In this document: positions 45,800 to 56,243 of the stretch, piece by piece
Position numbering within the stretch: the first letter of the stretch is position 1
Layout: every line of letters starts with the position of its first letter
From: Mesostigma viride
Lineage: Eukaryota; Streptophyta; Mesostigmatophyceae; Mesostigmatales; Mesostigmataceae
Direction of reading: 5' to 3'
NCBI GenBank assembly: GCA_009746045.1
Contig: RPFO01000027.1
Span: 774,138-838,137, forward strand
DNA: 64,000 bases
Translations under genes and position numbers: made by a program
The notes under the pieces: generated by a model
Databases searched by the model: none
Told to the model about the DNA's origin: nothing
What the model saw: only the letters and a program-made list of their open reading frames with translations

Positions 45800-46133
45800 C
45801 TGGACGCAGCAGCCACACACACGAGCCCCGTGACGCATGAGCCGCACACAGCCCCACAGAGCGTTCAGGCGTGCCAGCATACACCAGAGTCAGCCAAGCT
45901 TGTGCTGAGACCGTTGAGCCCACTGGCCTATGCATGACATGTGGTCGCTGATGGATGCCGCTGATACCTTCAAAAAAAGTTCACCTCCCAGCTGCTGCCA
46001 GAAGCCGTGCTTACCACTCCAAGCTCTACAACTATCTAGAACCTTCAATGACAAAGGGCAGCAAGCATATCAGCCAGTATAACCGAGCAGAGAAACAGCA
46101 AGTAGCAGCAGCCAGTATAACTGAGCAGAGGAT

Positions 46134-46329
46134 TCTCACATCCATGGGACAGCGGTGGGACAATGTCACGTAGGTGGGACACCCCAACTCGCGTAGGTGG
46201 GACACCCCATTTCCCTAAACTCATGCAGGTGGGACACCCCATTCTCCTAAACTCACGAAGGTGGGACGTCCCACCTTCGTGAGTTTGTCCCAAGTTCGTC
46301 GGATTGGGACGTGTCCCACGGATGTGAGA
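46134..46329. mobile_element. 196-bp inverted-repeat insert (MITE-like)
   Basis: The ends are TCTCACATCCATGGGACA and its near reverse complement. The interior has four GTGGGACACCCCA-type units, a 32-bp palindrome centred on GGTGGGACGTCCCACC near 46262-46277 and its flanks. It interrupts the otherwise conserved intron text AGTATACTGGAAGG. No clear target duplication is visible. Confidence 0.7.
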
Positions 46330-46732
46330 CTATACTGGAAGGTGTACATACTGGGAGTGTGGAGGCAGGGGGATGAGAAGCGCATGCAATTTGGAGCAAC
46401 AAACTGGCCACCGTGAAGGATTTGTTAACGTCAACTCTCAAGTTATGGTGGTCCTGAGGGTCGCCACGATTTTCACCATTCGAATGATCCTGCCTTCGTC
46501 TGAAGTTCGCAGGGTTCTCTGGACAAGAGGGCAGCTTGTAAGCAGAAAGGGCGGGGGCGAGGAGGTTGTTTATCCTGAGATCACAGCTTCAACACCCAAG
46601 TTGGGCCAAAGCCTGCTGCCTATTAATTCTGCGCGCCACCCACAGGCACTGCGCACCCTGTTTCAAAGTCACGCAGCCATGGGTGAAAGCACCTGCACTC
46701 TGGCCACTGGGACCAAAGCACTCAACGCTCAC

Positions 46733-46831
46733 CTCATCCTTGGCGTTCACGTCCGCGCCGCCTTCGATGAGTTGGTTCACAACGTCCAGGTGGCCGTTAT
46801 GTGACGCCATATGCAGCGGGGTCCACGCACG
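46733..46831 (-). CDS. Ankyrin-repeat exon A4 (99 nt)
   Basis: RAWTPLHMASHNGHLDVV then NQLIEGGADVNAKDE. The acceptor is TGCGTCCAG, the donor is GTGAGCG, and both ends are phase 0. The motif GCTGCTGCCAGAAGCC is near 47023. Confidence 0.88.
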
Positions 46832-47467
46832 CTGGACGCAGCAGCCACACACACGAGCCCCGTGACGCATGAGCCGCACACATCTCCACAGAGCGTTCAG
46901 GCTTGCCAGCATACACCAGAGTCAGCCAAGCTTGTGCAGAGAACTTTGAGCCGGCTGACCTATGTACGACACGTGGTCGCTGATGGAGGCCGCTGATAGC
47001 TTCATAAAAACATCACCTCCCAGCTGCTGCCAGAAGCCATGCCTACCATGCCTAGCTCCAAAATTAGAACCTTCAATGACGAAGGGCAGCATGCATATCA
47101 GCCAGCATAACTGAGCAAAGACACAGCAAGTATACTGGAAGGCATACTGGGATTGTGGAGGCAGAGGGTGGGAAGCCCATGCCCATGTGGGGGACAAACT
47201 GGCCACCGTGAAGGATTCGTTCAGGTCAAGTACCAACGGTCATGCTCAGAGTTGTCACGATTTTCACCCCGCAATCAAATGATCCTGCCTTCTTCTGAAG
47301 TCCGCAGGGTTCCTCTGGACAAGCGGAACTTCACATTGAAGAGGGCAGCTTGCCAGCAGAATTGGGGGGGGAGAGAGGTTGTTTATTCTGAGATCACAGG
47401 GATCACCCAAGTTGGGCCAAAGCCTGCTGCCTATTTCTGCACAACACACACACGCTGCGCTATCTAA

Positions 47468-48003
47468 GGTCCCTCTCACGCTTGGGCCCGGAACCAGTTT
47501 GTTGTAGGGGTACGACCTATTTCCCGAAGTTCCTCTAATGCTAATGGCCGAAATTCACCCTATTTCGACTCCGTCCACTCACGCTTGGCCGAAATAGGTT
47601 CCTACTTCCAAAGTGGATCGGCGCGGCGCCCTGCTGCTGTTTGGCTGGGTGGCATCGATTTCGGCTTGTCCCAACTCCGGGTTTGAGACAAGGACGAAAT
47701 TGGTAAATAGGACTGCTCTGAACGTGCACTGAACAAAAGTCGTGCGTCCTGCGGAATGTACTGTAACTAGTACATCGTTTATGAGTCCATAAGTTCATGT
47801 TTAGCTGCGCCTGTCTTTCCCGCGCGTGACGGCCGTAACTTTACGACAACAAGGAATCGGACCCGTAAAAGGAATTGCCAGGGTCACCCGGAGCTGGCTA
47901 CGGAAAAGGTGCTTGTCCCAAGAACAAAAAAAAACCGGGACAAGTATGTAGGGGACGGATCCGAAAAAAAGGTTCCGGGGCGCTCAAGCGTGAGACTGTG
48001 GTC
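47468..48003. mobile_element. 536-bp TAA-flanked MITE
   Basis: The left end is GGTCCCTCTCACGCTTGGGC. The inverted right end reads GACCACAGTCTCACGCTTGA. TAA lies immediately on both sides (47465-47467, 48004-48006). Restoring one TAA rejoins conserved intron text (CTAA/AAGTCACGCAGCC). A 3-bp TAA duplication is typical of PIF/Harbinger-type transposition. Non-coding. Confidence 0.75.
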
Positions 48004-48070
48004 TAAAAGTCACGCAGCCATGGGCGAAAGCACATGCACTCTGGTCACCGGGACCAAGGAAAACGCTCAC

Positions 48071-48169
48071 CTCATCCTCGGCGTCCACGTCGGCGCCACT
48101 TTCGATAAGGTGCCTCACGACGTCCAGATGGCCGTGTCCTGACGCCCCATGCAGCGGGGTCAACCCATC
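48071..48169 (-). CDS. Ankyrin-repeat exon A3 (99 nt)
   Basis: DGLTPLHGASGHGHLDVV then RHLIESGADVDAEDE. The acceptor is TGCGTGCAG, the donor is GTGAGCG, and both ends are phase 0. It is the closest relative of A7. Confidence 0.88.
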
Positions 48170-48587
48170 CTGCACGCAGCAGCCACACACACGAGCCCCG
48201 TGACGCATGAACCGCACACAGTCACAAAGCGCCCGTGGTTGCCAGCATGGGTAAAACACAAGCATGCTTGGGCAGCTAGCGACTGATGAGCCCACTCCCA
48301 TAGATATCACGAATGATGTTCAAATGCAACGGATAGGCTGCCGACCATAAAAAACTCCTGGCTGCTGCCAGAAGCCATGACTGCCATCGCTTGCTCCTAA
48401 TGAAGAATCACCACCCACAAACGACACAAGGGTTTCTACATAACCAACAGCGCGAAAGTAGAGGAGTATGCAGGGATTAGAGCAGCAGGGATGCAGCATG
48501 CGCACGTGTGTGAGCGAAAGCCTGGAAATGGTGAGACCACTACGCAAAGTTCAAGACAGCTCAGGCCTGCAGATAGCGACTGAGATG

Positions 48588-49000
48588 GTTAGCTATGCTT
48601 ATTTTATCTATGACTAACCTGCTGAGCTGAGAATGCGACGCCGCATAGCACAAAAAGAAAAATAGGTTTTACTGGGAAAATTTGTGCTGGCACCTGGACC
48701 CAAGCCACCCAGGTAGTCGTTGGCTGGGCAAGGTGGTTGCCACTAAGGGTGGGCTTCCATGCTAGGGAAGCAGGTTGTTTCTTTTGCCTGATCGAGAACC
48801 CTCTCGTTGTCACAACACAAATAACAAAAGCACACGGCAACACAATGAAACCCACCATGACCACAACAGTAGCGGCCCCGGACCGCAACTTCATTACGAA
48901 GATACAGAATGCAGCTAAGGAGGGATGCACACCAAAGGAGGCCGCCATTGCGGTTCAGAAGATCCTTGGGGCGAGTATGGCCAGTTCCAGAGCGAGTATG
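48588..49000 (+). repeat. Repeat R6, copy with open ORF start
   Basis: Third copy of R6. From the ATG near 48845 it encodes MKPTMTTTVAAPDRNFITKI followed by QNAAKEGCTPKEAAIAVQKI, then LGASMASSRASMYVSR. A related but frame-broken version lies near 38176-38300. No family was recognised. It may be the 5' coding end of a mobile element. Confidence 0.5.
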
Positions 49001-49187
49001 TATGTGAGCAGAATTGGGGGGGGAGGGCTGTTTGTCCTCAGATCACAGGGACACCCAAGTTGGGCCAAAGCCTGCTTCCTATTTCTGCGCACCACACGTG
49101 GGCCCTGTGCTGTTCAATTAGAAGTCACGGCCGGCTATGGGCAAAAGCACGTGCACTCTGGCCACCGGGACCAAGGCAGATGCTCAC

Positions 49188-49286
49188 CTCGCAATTGGCG
49201 TTCACGTCGGCGCCGCATTCGATAAGGTGCTTCACAGCGTCCAGGTGGCCGTTGCCTGACGCAAGATGCAGCGGGGTCACCCCATC
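49188..49286 (-). CDS. Ankyrin-repeat exon A2 (99 nt)
   Basis: DGVTPLHLASGNGHLDAV then KHLIECGADVNANCE. The acceptor is TGCGTGCAG, the donor is GTGAGCA, and both ends are phase 0. The terminal AKDE is ANCE. The motif GCTGCTGCCAGAAGCC is near 49510, about 224 nt upstream. Confidence 0.87.
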
Positions 49287-49811
49287 CTGCACGCAGCAGC
49301 CACACGCACGAGTCCCGTGACGCATGAACCGCACACAGCCCCACAGAGCGCGCAGGCGTGCCGGGATCAGTAAAAAGACACAATTCTAAAGAATCCCTGC
49401 ACAAGCACATTGCGCTTGTGCAGGGATTGATAACCCACACCCATGTAAACCACGGTCCCACGATCAATGTGACGGCTAGGCTCTTGACTATATGCATCAA
49501 AACGTTCTAGCTGCTGCCAGAAGCCATACCTGCCATCGCTAGCACATGATTCAGAATTACCACCCAAAACTACATATATAGTAATGTGTGTACAACAGAA
49601 CTAATGTGCAAAAGAAATTAAAACGTAAAGTCATGCATAAGTCTAGGATTGCGCATGTAGGGGAGAAGTCCTGGCCATGTCTGCTGCCTACTTTCTGGGC
49701 ACCACACACATGCACTACGTGTATTGTTTACAAAATTACATTTCTATCAGCAAAAGCGAATTAAAACAGATCTAGTAACTAGGCCAGTGAGATGTCACGT
49801 ACAACTGGCAC

Positions 49812-49907
49812 CTTGTTGTCCTTGGCATTCGCATCTGCACCCCTTGTGATAAGGAGCTGAACGACGTCCAGACAGCCCTTCTCAGATGCTTCATGCAGAG
49901 TCATACC
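49812..49907 (-). CDS. Ankyrin-repeat exon A1 (96 nt)
   Basis: GMTLHEASEKGCLDVVQL then LITRGADANAKDNK. The Pro of TPLH is missing, giving 32 codons. The acceptor is GAGCGCTCAG-like (CGCTCAG), the donor GTGCCAG is weak, and both ends are phase 0. It is the most 5' clear ankyrin exon. Deletion of the TPLH proline is expected to disturb the helix-1 cap, so it may be an N-terminal capping or decaying repeat. Confidence 0.75.
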
Positions 49908-50021
49908 CTGAGCGCAGGCGCCACATGAAATTTGAAGACCATATTGTACAAAACCAACCAAGCAAGAGAACATATCAGTACTTGCCAGAAGCAAGCAGGA
50001 CCATGCAGCAATAGATGACAC

Positions 50022-51526
50022 CCCTGCCTCCCTTGTCCATACATCATGGCAGCTGATCGACGGCTAGGCTCTTGAGCAGTTATAGAACTCTTGAAGCTAT
50101 GTACACTGTCGATCTTCTAAAAGGGACATTCCAGTGCTCAGCCATGCCTGCAGCATATCTTGCACCATGGACGAGTAAACACGGTCCCCTCAAAGACCGT
50201 GAGGAATGCCTCTAGCAGGTCTACCTTTCAAAGCACCAAAAGGATCAAGAAAAAAAAAAAAAAACGAAAATGGACAGGGAAGAATGGGACCGATCGATGG
50301 ACACACGTTAGCAAAAGCCTGGATTGAAACTAGCGAAAATGGAGTAGGAAATGGAATGGTCAAAAGGCAGAAAGATAATACCGCCAGCTTAAGCCCAATG
50401 CTGTCGTGGCCACGGTGTGTGCCAGCACATCACGTGCAGCGAAAGCCCTTCTTTCCAACCCATACCCATGTATTGTAATAAACACCATTAATAGGCAGAG
50501 ATAACTGAAATACATGCCTTGAGTGCTATTCATTGACCAAACACCCATAAGAAAAACACGGCTTAGTAATTACTGCATGAGGCTGCCCTCTGAGATTAAC
50601 ACTGAACATGGACACCTCCACACATTCACCAAGATCAATGGCCGAGAAGCTGCTTGCTGTCAAGAAAAAAAATTGAAAGTTGTTGGCACCGGTGGGGAGC
50701 CAATTGCCCAGCTATCTCTGGCTGACAGCATAACCTGGCACCCTGTAACAGTCATCACCTTCTTACATGATGGATGGATCTTCTTACCCTGTAGCATGTA
50801 CATACCACACTCATGCATGCTGTTCACACCTTTCAATGCATTTCCCAGGATAACTGCTGCACATACCCTTAGTAGTGACAGTACTTTGCGTCATCCCGTG
50901 GCCCAACCATGCCACATGGGGGAAAAATAAGTGTGAATTTAGCGTTCGAAGCTACTACGGTCAACACCTTCGGCAGTGGCATGCAACGAGCAAGCTGCCT
51001 GTTGACCTGGATAGTGCGGCGCATTGACAATCAGTGCAGCCGTTGTAGCACTTACAGGAGCCGATTCCACCAGGAAACTCTGGAATTAAGCTGTGAAGCT
51101 CCATACGGGCTGCCATCGTCCCTGGCACCGCGGGCAAAATACATGGGGTAGCTGCCATATTGCGAACAATCCACCTTGGTATGTGCCGTGCAACGCGATG
51201 ATGGTCATATGTACCAACATATTTGGACAACTTAGTTGGATAGTCCAATGGGGGTTTCCTTGGGTCACTACCCCGAAGGGCAAGTCGTGGACATGCTTGA
51301 CGCCCGATTAAGGACAGCCCTTTGATGTTGGTAAGCTAGGTTGGTTGTGGGCCGGGTGGTTTACAATAAAGTGTCAATATTTACAGCCGACTTATCGACG
51401 GCAGTATTTCTGCCCATTTAGGGGTTAATTCAATCGCTATAAGTAGGAATTTGCAAGCTTTTCTACTGGAATCATGCGCAGTCAGTGGCCACAGGACACC
51501 ATCGCCATAAACTTGGACACACTCAC
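50022..51526. other. No recognised gene
   Basis: About 1.5 kb upstream of A1, expected to be intron if the upstream candidate exons are real. It holds an A15 run near 50250. Open frames (50523-50930, 50909-51151) are unsupported. Confidence 0.4.
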
Positions 51527-51607
51527 CACGTTCCCCTTGGCCTGTGCGGCAAGTTGCTGACCCGCCTCAGGCGAGGGCGCGAAGGGCGGCACAGCTGCTG
51601 TTCTATC
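51527..51607 (-). CDS. Candidate 5' exon of the ankyrin gene (81 nt)
   Basis: DRTAAVPPFAPSPEAGQQ then LAAQAKGNV, ending in the strong donor GTGAGTG. The end of the exon (QQLAAQAKGNV) echoes the KQLIASGADVNAKDN tail of ankyrin cassettes. With an acceptor at CAAAAAG the exon is 81 nt and phase 0 at both ends, but the polypyrimidine tract is poor. It could be a decayed cassette or an N-terminal linker. Confidence 0.35.
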
Positions 51608-52417
51608 CTTTTTGGCAGTTCGTGCTTTCCCCGTCTGACAGTTGTTGGTTGACAAAAATTGGCATTTCAGAGCAAGCTCAACGTCAGTGCATCAGGCATA
51701 TGCGCAGCCATAAAGTGCGGTATACGTCACCCTTTGAGAAAAAAGGGAGCAAAAGACCAGCCAATCAGGGTAATAAATCAAAACAAGCTCACAATTTCTA
51801 AGGAGCCAATCAAAGCACCAAAGGATCAACAAACCCATGATGATAAATTTGCATCCCACGTACATCCTCATGCAGAGATAATAGACTACTGCATGTCTAG
51901 CAACCTGGGGAGTACAAGAGACTACGGGCGAAGGCCATGTTTCTACATATCCGACATCGCTGTGTTATCAGAGTGCATGATCAGACAATGGATTGATTGA
52001 AGTTAACGTTGCTAGCATTCGCCGACAGTTTGGCGCACAAACTTGGTCCGGTCCCAGTGCATATGGTGAAAAGAATTAGAGTCAGCTTCGACTGACTAAG
52101 AGCTAGATGAGTACGGGCGCAATTAAACTCGAGTTACTGTCAGTCATAAATATCAGTACCATCCTCACTGCTAAGGCCATTGTGTCCCACTTAGTAGGTG
52201 CTTCACAAGGCTGTGCACAATTCCGGCCTGTTCAACCGTGACGGACCCATACAGTGCACCGCTGGGTACGTGTGGATATGCCCCAGGGAACAAGGGAAAG
52301 GCAAGATCAAAGCAGCGATGACAAGATTCTCGGCATATCGATGCTTATGATGGTGAGAGTAAGACTGGCACCTTACAAACATTGCCCAAGTTGGCCTAAC
52401 ATAACAGTATCACTCAC

Positions 52418-52489
52418 ATCTGCAAGGGTTCCCTTGTCGTTCAGCACAGGGGCCCCTTGTAATCTGAGCACAGGAAAACCTCGGACCTT
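52418..52489 (-). CDS. Candidate 5' exon of the ankyrin gene (72 nt)
   Basis: KVRGFPVLRLQGAPVLND then KGTLAD, between the acceptor TTAATTTAG and the strong donor GTGAGTG. It is phase 0 at both ends, as in the array. LQGAPVLNDKGT resembles the LIxxGADVNAKDN end of a repeat. No start codon for the gene was found upstream. Confidence 0.35.
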
Positions 52490-52499
52490 CTAAATTAAC

Positions 52500-54020
52500 C
52501 ACTACAGTGCTTAATCACATCGAATCTTTCTCAGTGTAAAAGAAATATTTTTTCAAGAATGCAGCAGAACAACATGCAACAGCAGAAGATCCTGCAACCA
52601 AAGTTTTCTATTTTCTGTCGAGTTTTATTAAAATGTTGAAAAGTTCTCGCTGTTCTTGGAGTATGCGAATACTTGGATGTAGCTGAGTAAGAAAATCTAC
52701 ATTTTGGATAGATCTTAATGAAAGTACAACATCACAAAATGCGCACATGCTTCTGAGCGCAATTTTGTATACGCTGTGAGATACATCTTGAATTAGGCTG
52801 CTGGGGAACGCGTGCATGGTGTAAGGCTGCACCTAGGAACCTTGATGGAAACCTACAAGCTCGATGGCACTATGTATAATATACAACAACGTTTGTTGCC
52901 GGTAGGCGCGGTCCATGGTGTTGGCTATAATGATCGCACTGCAATCAGTAACAAGGGCCTATTTACACCAGGCGGTGGTGCCCTACAGTGCCGTTGTATT
53001 TCCATGAATGCTACTTCCATACTTCATCAATATATTCAGCTAAGAGCCATATTTACTGGAGGAATTGTCTCATCCTGCTGTAGTGCCGTTCACGAAAGCC
53101 CACCTTCTTGCTGCTTACTCCCCCCATGCGTGCTTATTATGGAGCAAAGCGACTTGTTGCAGAGCAGGAGACTGCTCAGTTGCTGCACACATCATTTATA
53201 AGGCATCGCAGCAGATGGAGTAATAAAGCAAAAGCACAATTACAGGGAGTTGACTCATGAATTAAGGAGCTGGGCGCATGGAAAGAACAGGAGGTCATCG
53301 CATGGGTGATGGGACAACAAAAGCAAGAACCATGGCTGTATTAGGAGGCAATTGCAAGGTCAGGTGATAAAACAAGCTACAAACAAAAACAAGCTAGGAC
53401 CATGCGTATAAATTAAACAACTAGCTGGCATCGAATCATGCTGCCGTGGCGTCCACACAATCATATGATCTGAGATGAAATGCCTGGCGATTGGGTTGAT
53501 CATGATCTGTACTGTACGCTGTTCACAGAAACTGTGCCCAACGTATAATTATTGTAAATATGAGAATCTAGCTCAGTACGCCCCGCGCGCGGCCAGTCAA
53601 AAGCTGGCAAAAGTGAGTACCTGGGAACAGTATAAAAGCAGGGCAGCTTGTATTAATGGTGCTGCAGGTAAGCTGGCAATGGTGAACCCAAACTCCATGC
53701 TGTTACGTACGGCACCCCCCCGCCGTATTTACGCGGATTAAACCGTTCGAATGGTCCCGACGTATCTACGGCAAAAATACGGCTGGATTTTACGGCGCGG
53801 CCTGGTCGATAACAGACACTGCACTTTCCCCTAGGCAAATCGGCGCGGCGCCGGCGCGACGCAGGGCTTTTGCCACGTGTAAGCAGCGCAGCTGCTGCAG
53901 TGCTGCACTTGACCAAGCTGCCAGCCGTGCAGCACTGCAGCTTGGCGTGCACGGTAAAATAATTAATGCAACTGATAACTTCACGTCGTCGAGGGGCTAG
54001 CTGCGTTCCGTCATTTCAGG
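52500..54020. other. No recognised gene
   Basis: About 1.5 kb with small open frames on both strands (52812-53201 plus, 53653-53952 minus) lacking any recognised domain. The promoter and first exon of the ankyrin gene could lie here or further right, but I cannot place them. Confidence 0.4.
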
Positions 54021-54028
54021 TTGCAGCC

Positions 54029-54290
54029 ATGGCAGGCGGGAGAAAAGCAGGACCGGAGCACAATCACGTGCTTAGGGTGGTTGAAATATTTGATCACAAA
54101 CCTTCACTCGGTGGAGCACGAGCGTGTGAGGCTTGAATGCAAGTACTGCGGGAGAAACCCGGGCACTCGGGAGAAACCCGTCGGGGCTACACGCATCCGC
54201 TCATTTGGCTGGTGAGGCTTGCGAAGGCATCGGCGAATGCACAAAGGTTCCACCCGACGTGGCAGATATTTTTTCAGGTCGTTGTAAAGA
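54029..54290 (+). pseudogene. hAT transposase BED zinc-finger relic
   Basis: VRLECKYCGRNPGTREKPVG then ATRIRS in one frame, continued as HLAGEACEGIGECTKVPPDV in the next, reconstitutes the pattern CxxC...GATRI..HL.G...C.KVPPDV of BED zinc fingers at the N-terminus of hAT transposases. A one-base indel near 54206 breaks the zinc finger before its histidine, and another shift precedes it. The catalytic domain and RNase H-like motifs were not found downstream, so this is a fragment. Confidence 0.65.
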
Positions 54291-55023
54291 AAAGGCTCAA
54301 TAGGCGAATCAGAAGAAGGATCTCGGCAAGGCAGTCGAGCTGGGGCGCCATGTCGCACGTACGCGCGGTGGGCCAGGCGAGCAGCTCATGTCCGGCTGCT
54401 TCGACCCCTCTCTTTGTTGGACGTCTCTTTGTTGGGCGGTTCCTTGCTGGGTCGCGGTGCTTCCAGGCTGTTCCAGCTCGCTCAGTGGGCAGAGCTTGCT
54501 GCTGCCAGCTGGTAATTAAATCCCTGCACCCAGCTTTCATGCCAGTGCTGGCAACCGGCTCCGGCTTTGCAACATCAGAGCCTTGCACAGCCCAGCCTGC
54601 AGGCGCAGCCCATAAGGTCAAGATGCGTCAGACCATACTGCATGGTAGAGGATTATGAATGTCATCTTACCAATAAGTGATAACTGAATAAATGGAGGAG
54701 TTGAGTGAATGTTAACTATCAAATTAAGCTAATTTTGCTACTGTGAAGTGAGACAACCCCACGCCGCACATGGGCAGCAGAGTCTATACATAGCCTGGCT
54801 AGGCCAGTAGGAGTCGAATTTAAATAGGACGTCTCACGTCTTGCAAAGAAGCGGAGCCCCACGGGATGCACTTGTTCATACTAATCGGCGATCAATTAAT
54901 CGCCATAGCATGCATTAATGGCAGTGCACCGTTAATTAATGGCCGCGCCAATATTTTGTGCTGTTATGTACGGTACGCGAGTATCATACGTCTGACCATT
55001 CAACGTCAATCATACGTTTGGCC
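54291..55023. other. No recognised gene
   Basis: Downstream of the hAT relic. Plus-strand frame 54137-54658 and minus frame 54274-54621 overlap with no recognised domain. Confidence 0.35.
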
Positions 55024-55080
55024 TCATTCATACGTCATTCATACGTCATTCATACGTCATTCATACGTCACTCATACGTG
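55024..55080 (+). repeat. 11-bp tandem repeat
   Basis: Five tandem units of CATTCATACGT with one CACTCATACGT variant, followed by a C10 run. Confidence 0.9.
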
Positions 55081-55327
55081 TCCCCCCCCCCTGCCAAAGT
55101 GCAGCTTGGGAGCGACAGTCTGCCATCCAGATATGTATACAAGGATAAGAAATTGCCATGGACTGTGCGTCCAGGAACGGGGGGCCATTTCCGCGGGTGA
55201 ATCAGGAATAAATATTTTACTTTTTGAGACTATATCAACTAAACTACCTGCCCTACAGGTAGCCCTACAGTACTGTAGGCTGTTCCCAGTTTCCCACCCA
55301 TGGATCTGGAGTGAAGTTGCGGTTTCC

Positions 55328-55380
55328 GAGTCGCCAAAGGATGGATTGCGGTCGCCAAAGGATGGATTGCGGTCGCCAGA
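55328..55380 (+). repeat. 21-bp tandem repeat
   Basis: Two and a half units of GTCGCCAAAGGATGGATTGC plus G. Confidence 0.85.
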
Positions 55381-55849
55381 AGTTAGTTTGTGGTGCTGGG
55401 CGGAGGGTTAAGGTTACAGGCTTACAGCACATTAACATTAGTTTCCTGCACCTTGGCGATGGAGTTCTATCAAGGAGACAACCAGCGCAGGCCAGAAATC
55501 GGGAGAATCCGGACCATGGTAGCTCGAGCCTGCCGTTATCTTGTCCGCGTGTTCGAGTCGTTCAGGATGATGAAGATGAGTGGTTATGGAAATGTGTAGC
55601 CTTGTGCATTGAAATTATGGCTGGCTTACGTGTAGAGCGACTAGATGACCTAGACGGTGGGGCCGGAAACAGCCTGCGTTGGGTTTTATAGCCTGCGTTG
55701 GGCGACGCCAGCTGCTGTGCGATCATGACCGTGCGATCATAAGCATCCATTTTTCACGGAACGTATAATGCAGCGGTGCTCTGGCTTGTTTCGTTAATTT
55801 GGTCGCTGCTCTCTGCGTCTTCTAACAGATTCCCATTCTTAACTCCACG

Positions 55850-56011
55850 ATGTCGACGCCAACACGCTGGAGGAGGGCCTCGGCGGAGTTGCCAGATCCC
55901 TCCACACCGAAGAAACAAAGCAAGAAAAGAGGATCGGGGAATTCGGCGGCCTCTCCGATATGCTTGGATTTCTCGCCTCAGCGCTCTTCCCCCGCGAGCA
56001 AGCCGCGGCTT
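55850..56011 (+). CDS. Hypothetical plus-strand gene, exon 1
   Basis: ATG in ACGATGTCG, encoding MSTPTRWRRASAELPDPS then TPKKQSKKRGSGNS, a basic Ser/Pro-rich N-terminus with a KKQSKKR cluster that could be a nuclear localisation signal. A GTGAGG donor follows codon 54 in phase 0. The frame stays open for 20 more codons if not spliced. The gene would end just before the Harbinger element. No family was recognised. Confidence 0.4.
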
Positions 56012-56144
56012 GTGAGGACCCTGCCTCCTCTTCAGGCGGATCGAGCAAGTGCGAGTCTGCGCCTGTATTCTTAATGTCGGTAGCATTTTTTGGAAAGCAT
56101 CGTCTAACATAACGACATTGTTTTGCGTGGCATTCGTACTTCAG

Positions 56145-56243
56145 GGAGAATTCGAAGGGCCTTTGAGGGATCGCACTGGTGTGAAGGAAGAGCGTGGTCC
56201 GCCGGTGTCCCGAGCGACGTCTACCGAGCTGCCAGCTGTGATG
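56145..56243 (+). CDS. Hypothetical plus-strand gene, exon 2 (99 nt)
   Basis: After the acceptor CGTACTTCAG it reads GEFEGPLRDRTGVKEERG then PPVSRATSTELPAVM to a GTATTG donor. It is 99 nt and phase 0 at both ends like the ankyrin cassettes, but not ankyrin in sequence. It is charged and probably disordered. Confidence 0.4.

Noticed and set aside
52418-52489. Thioredoxin-like peptide (VRGFPVLRL)
   Set aside because: Only a short resemblance. No CxxC motif lies nearby, and the phase and donor fit the ankyrin exon series better.
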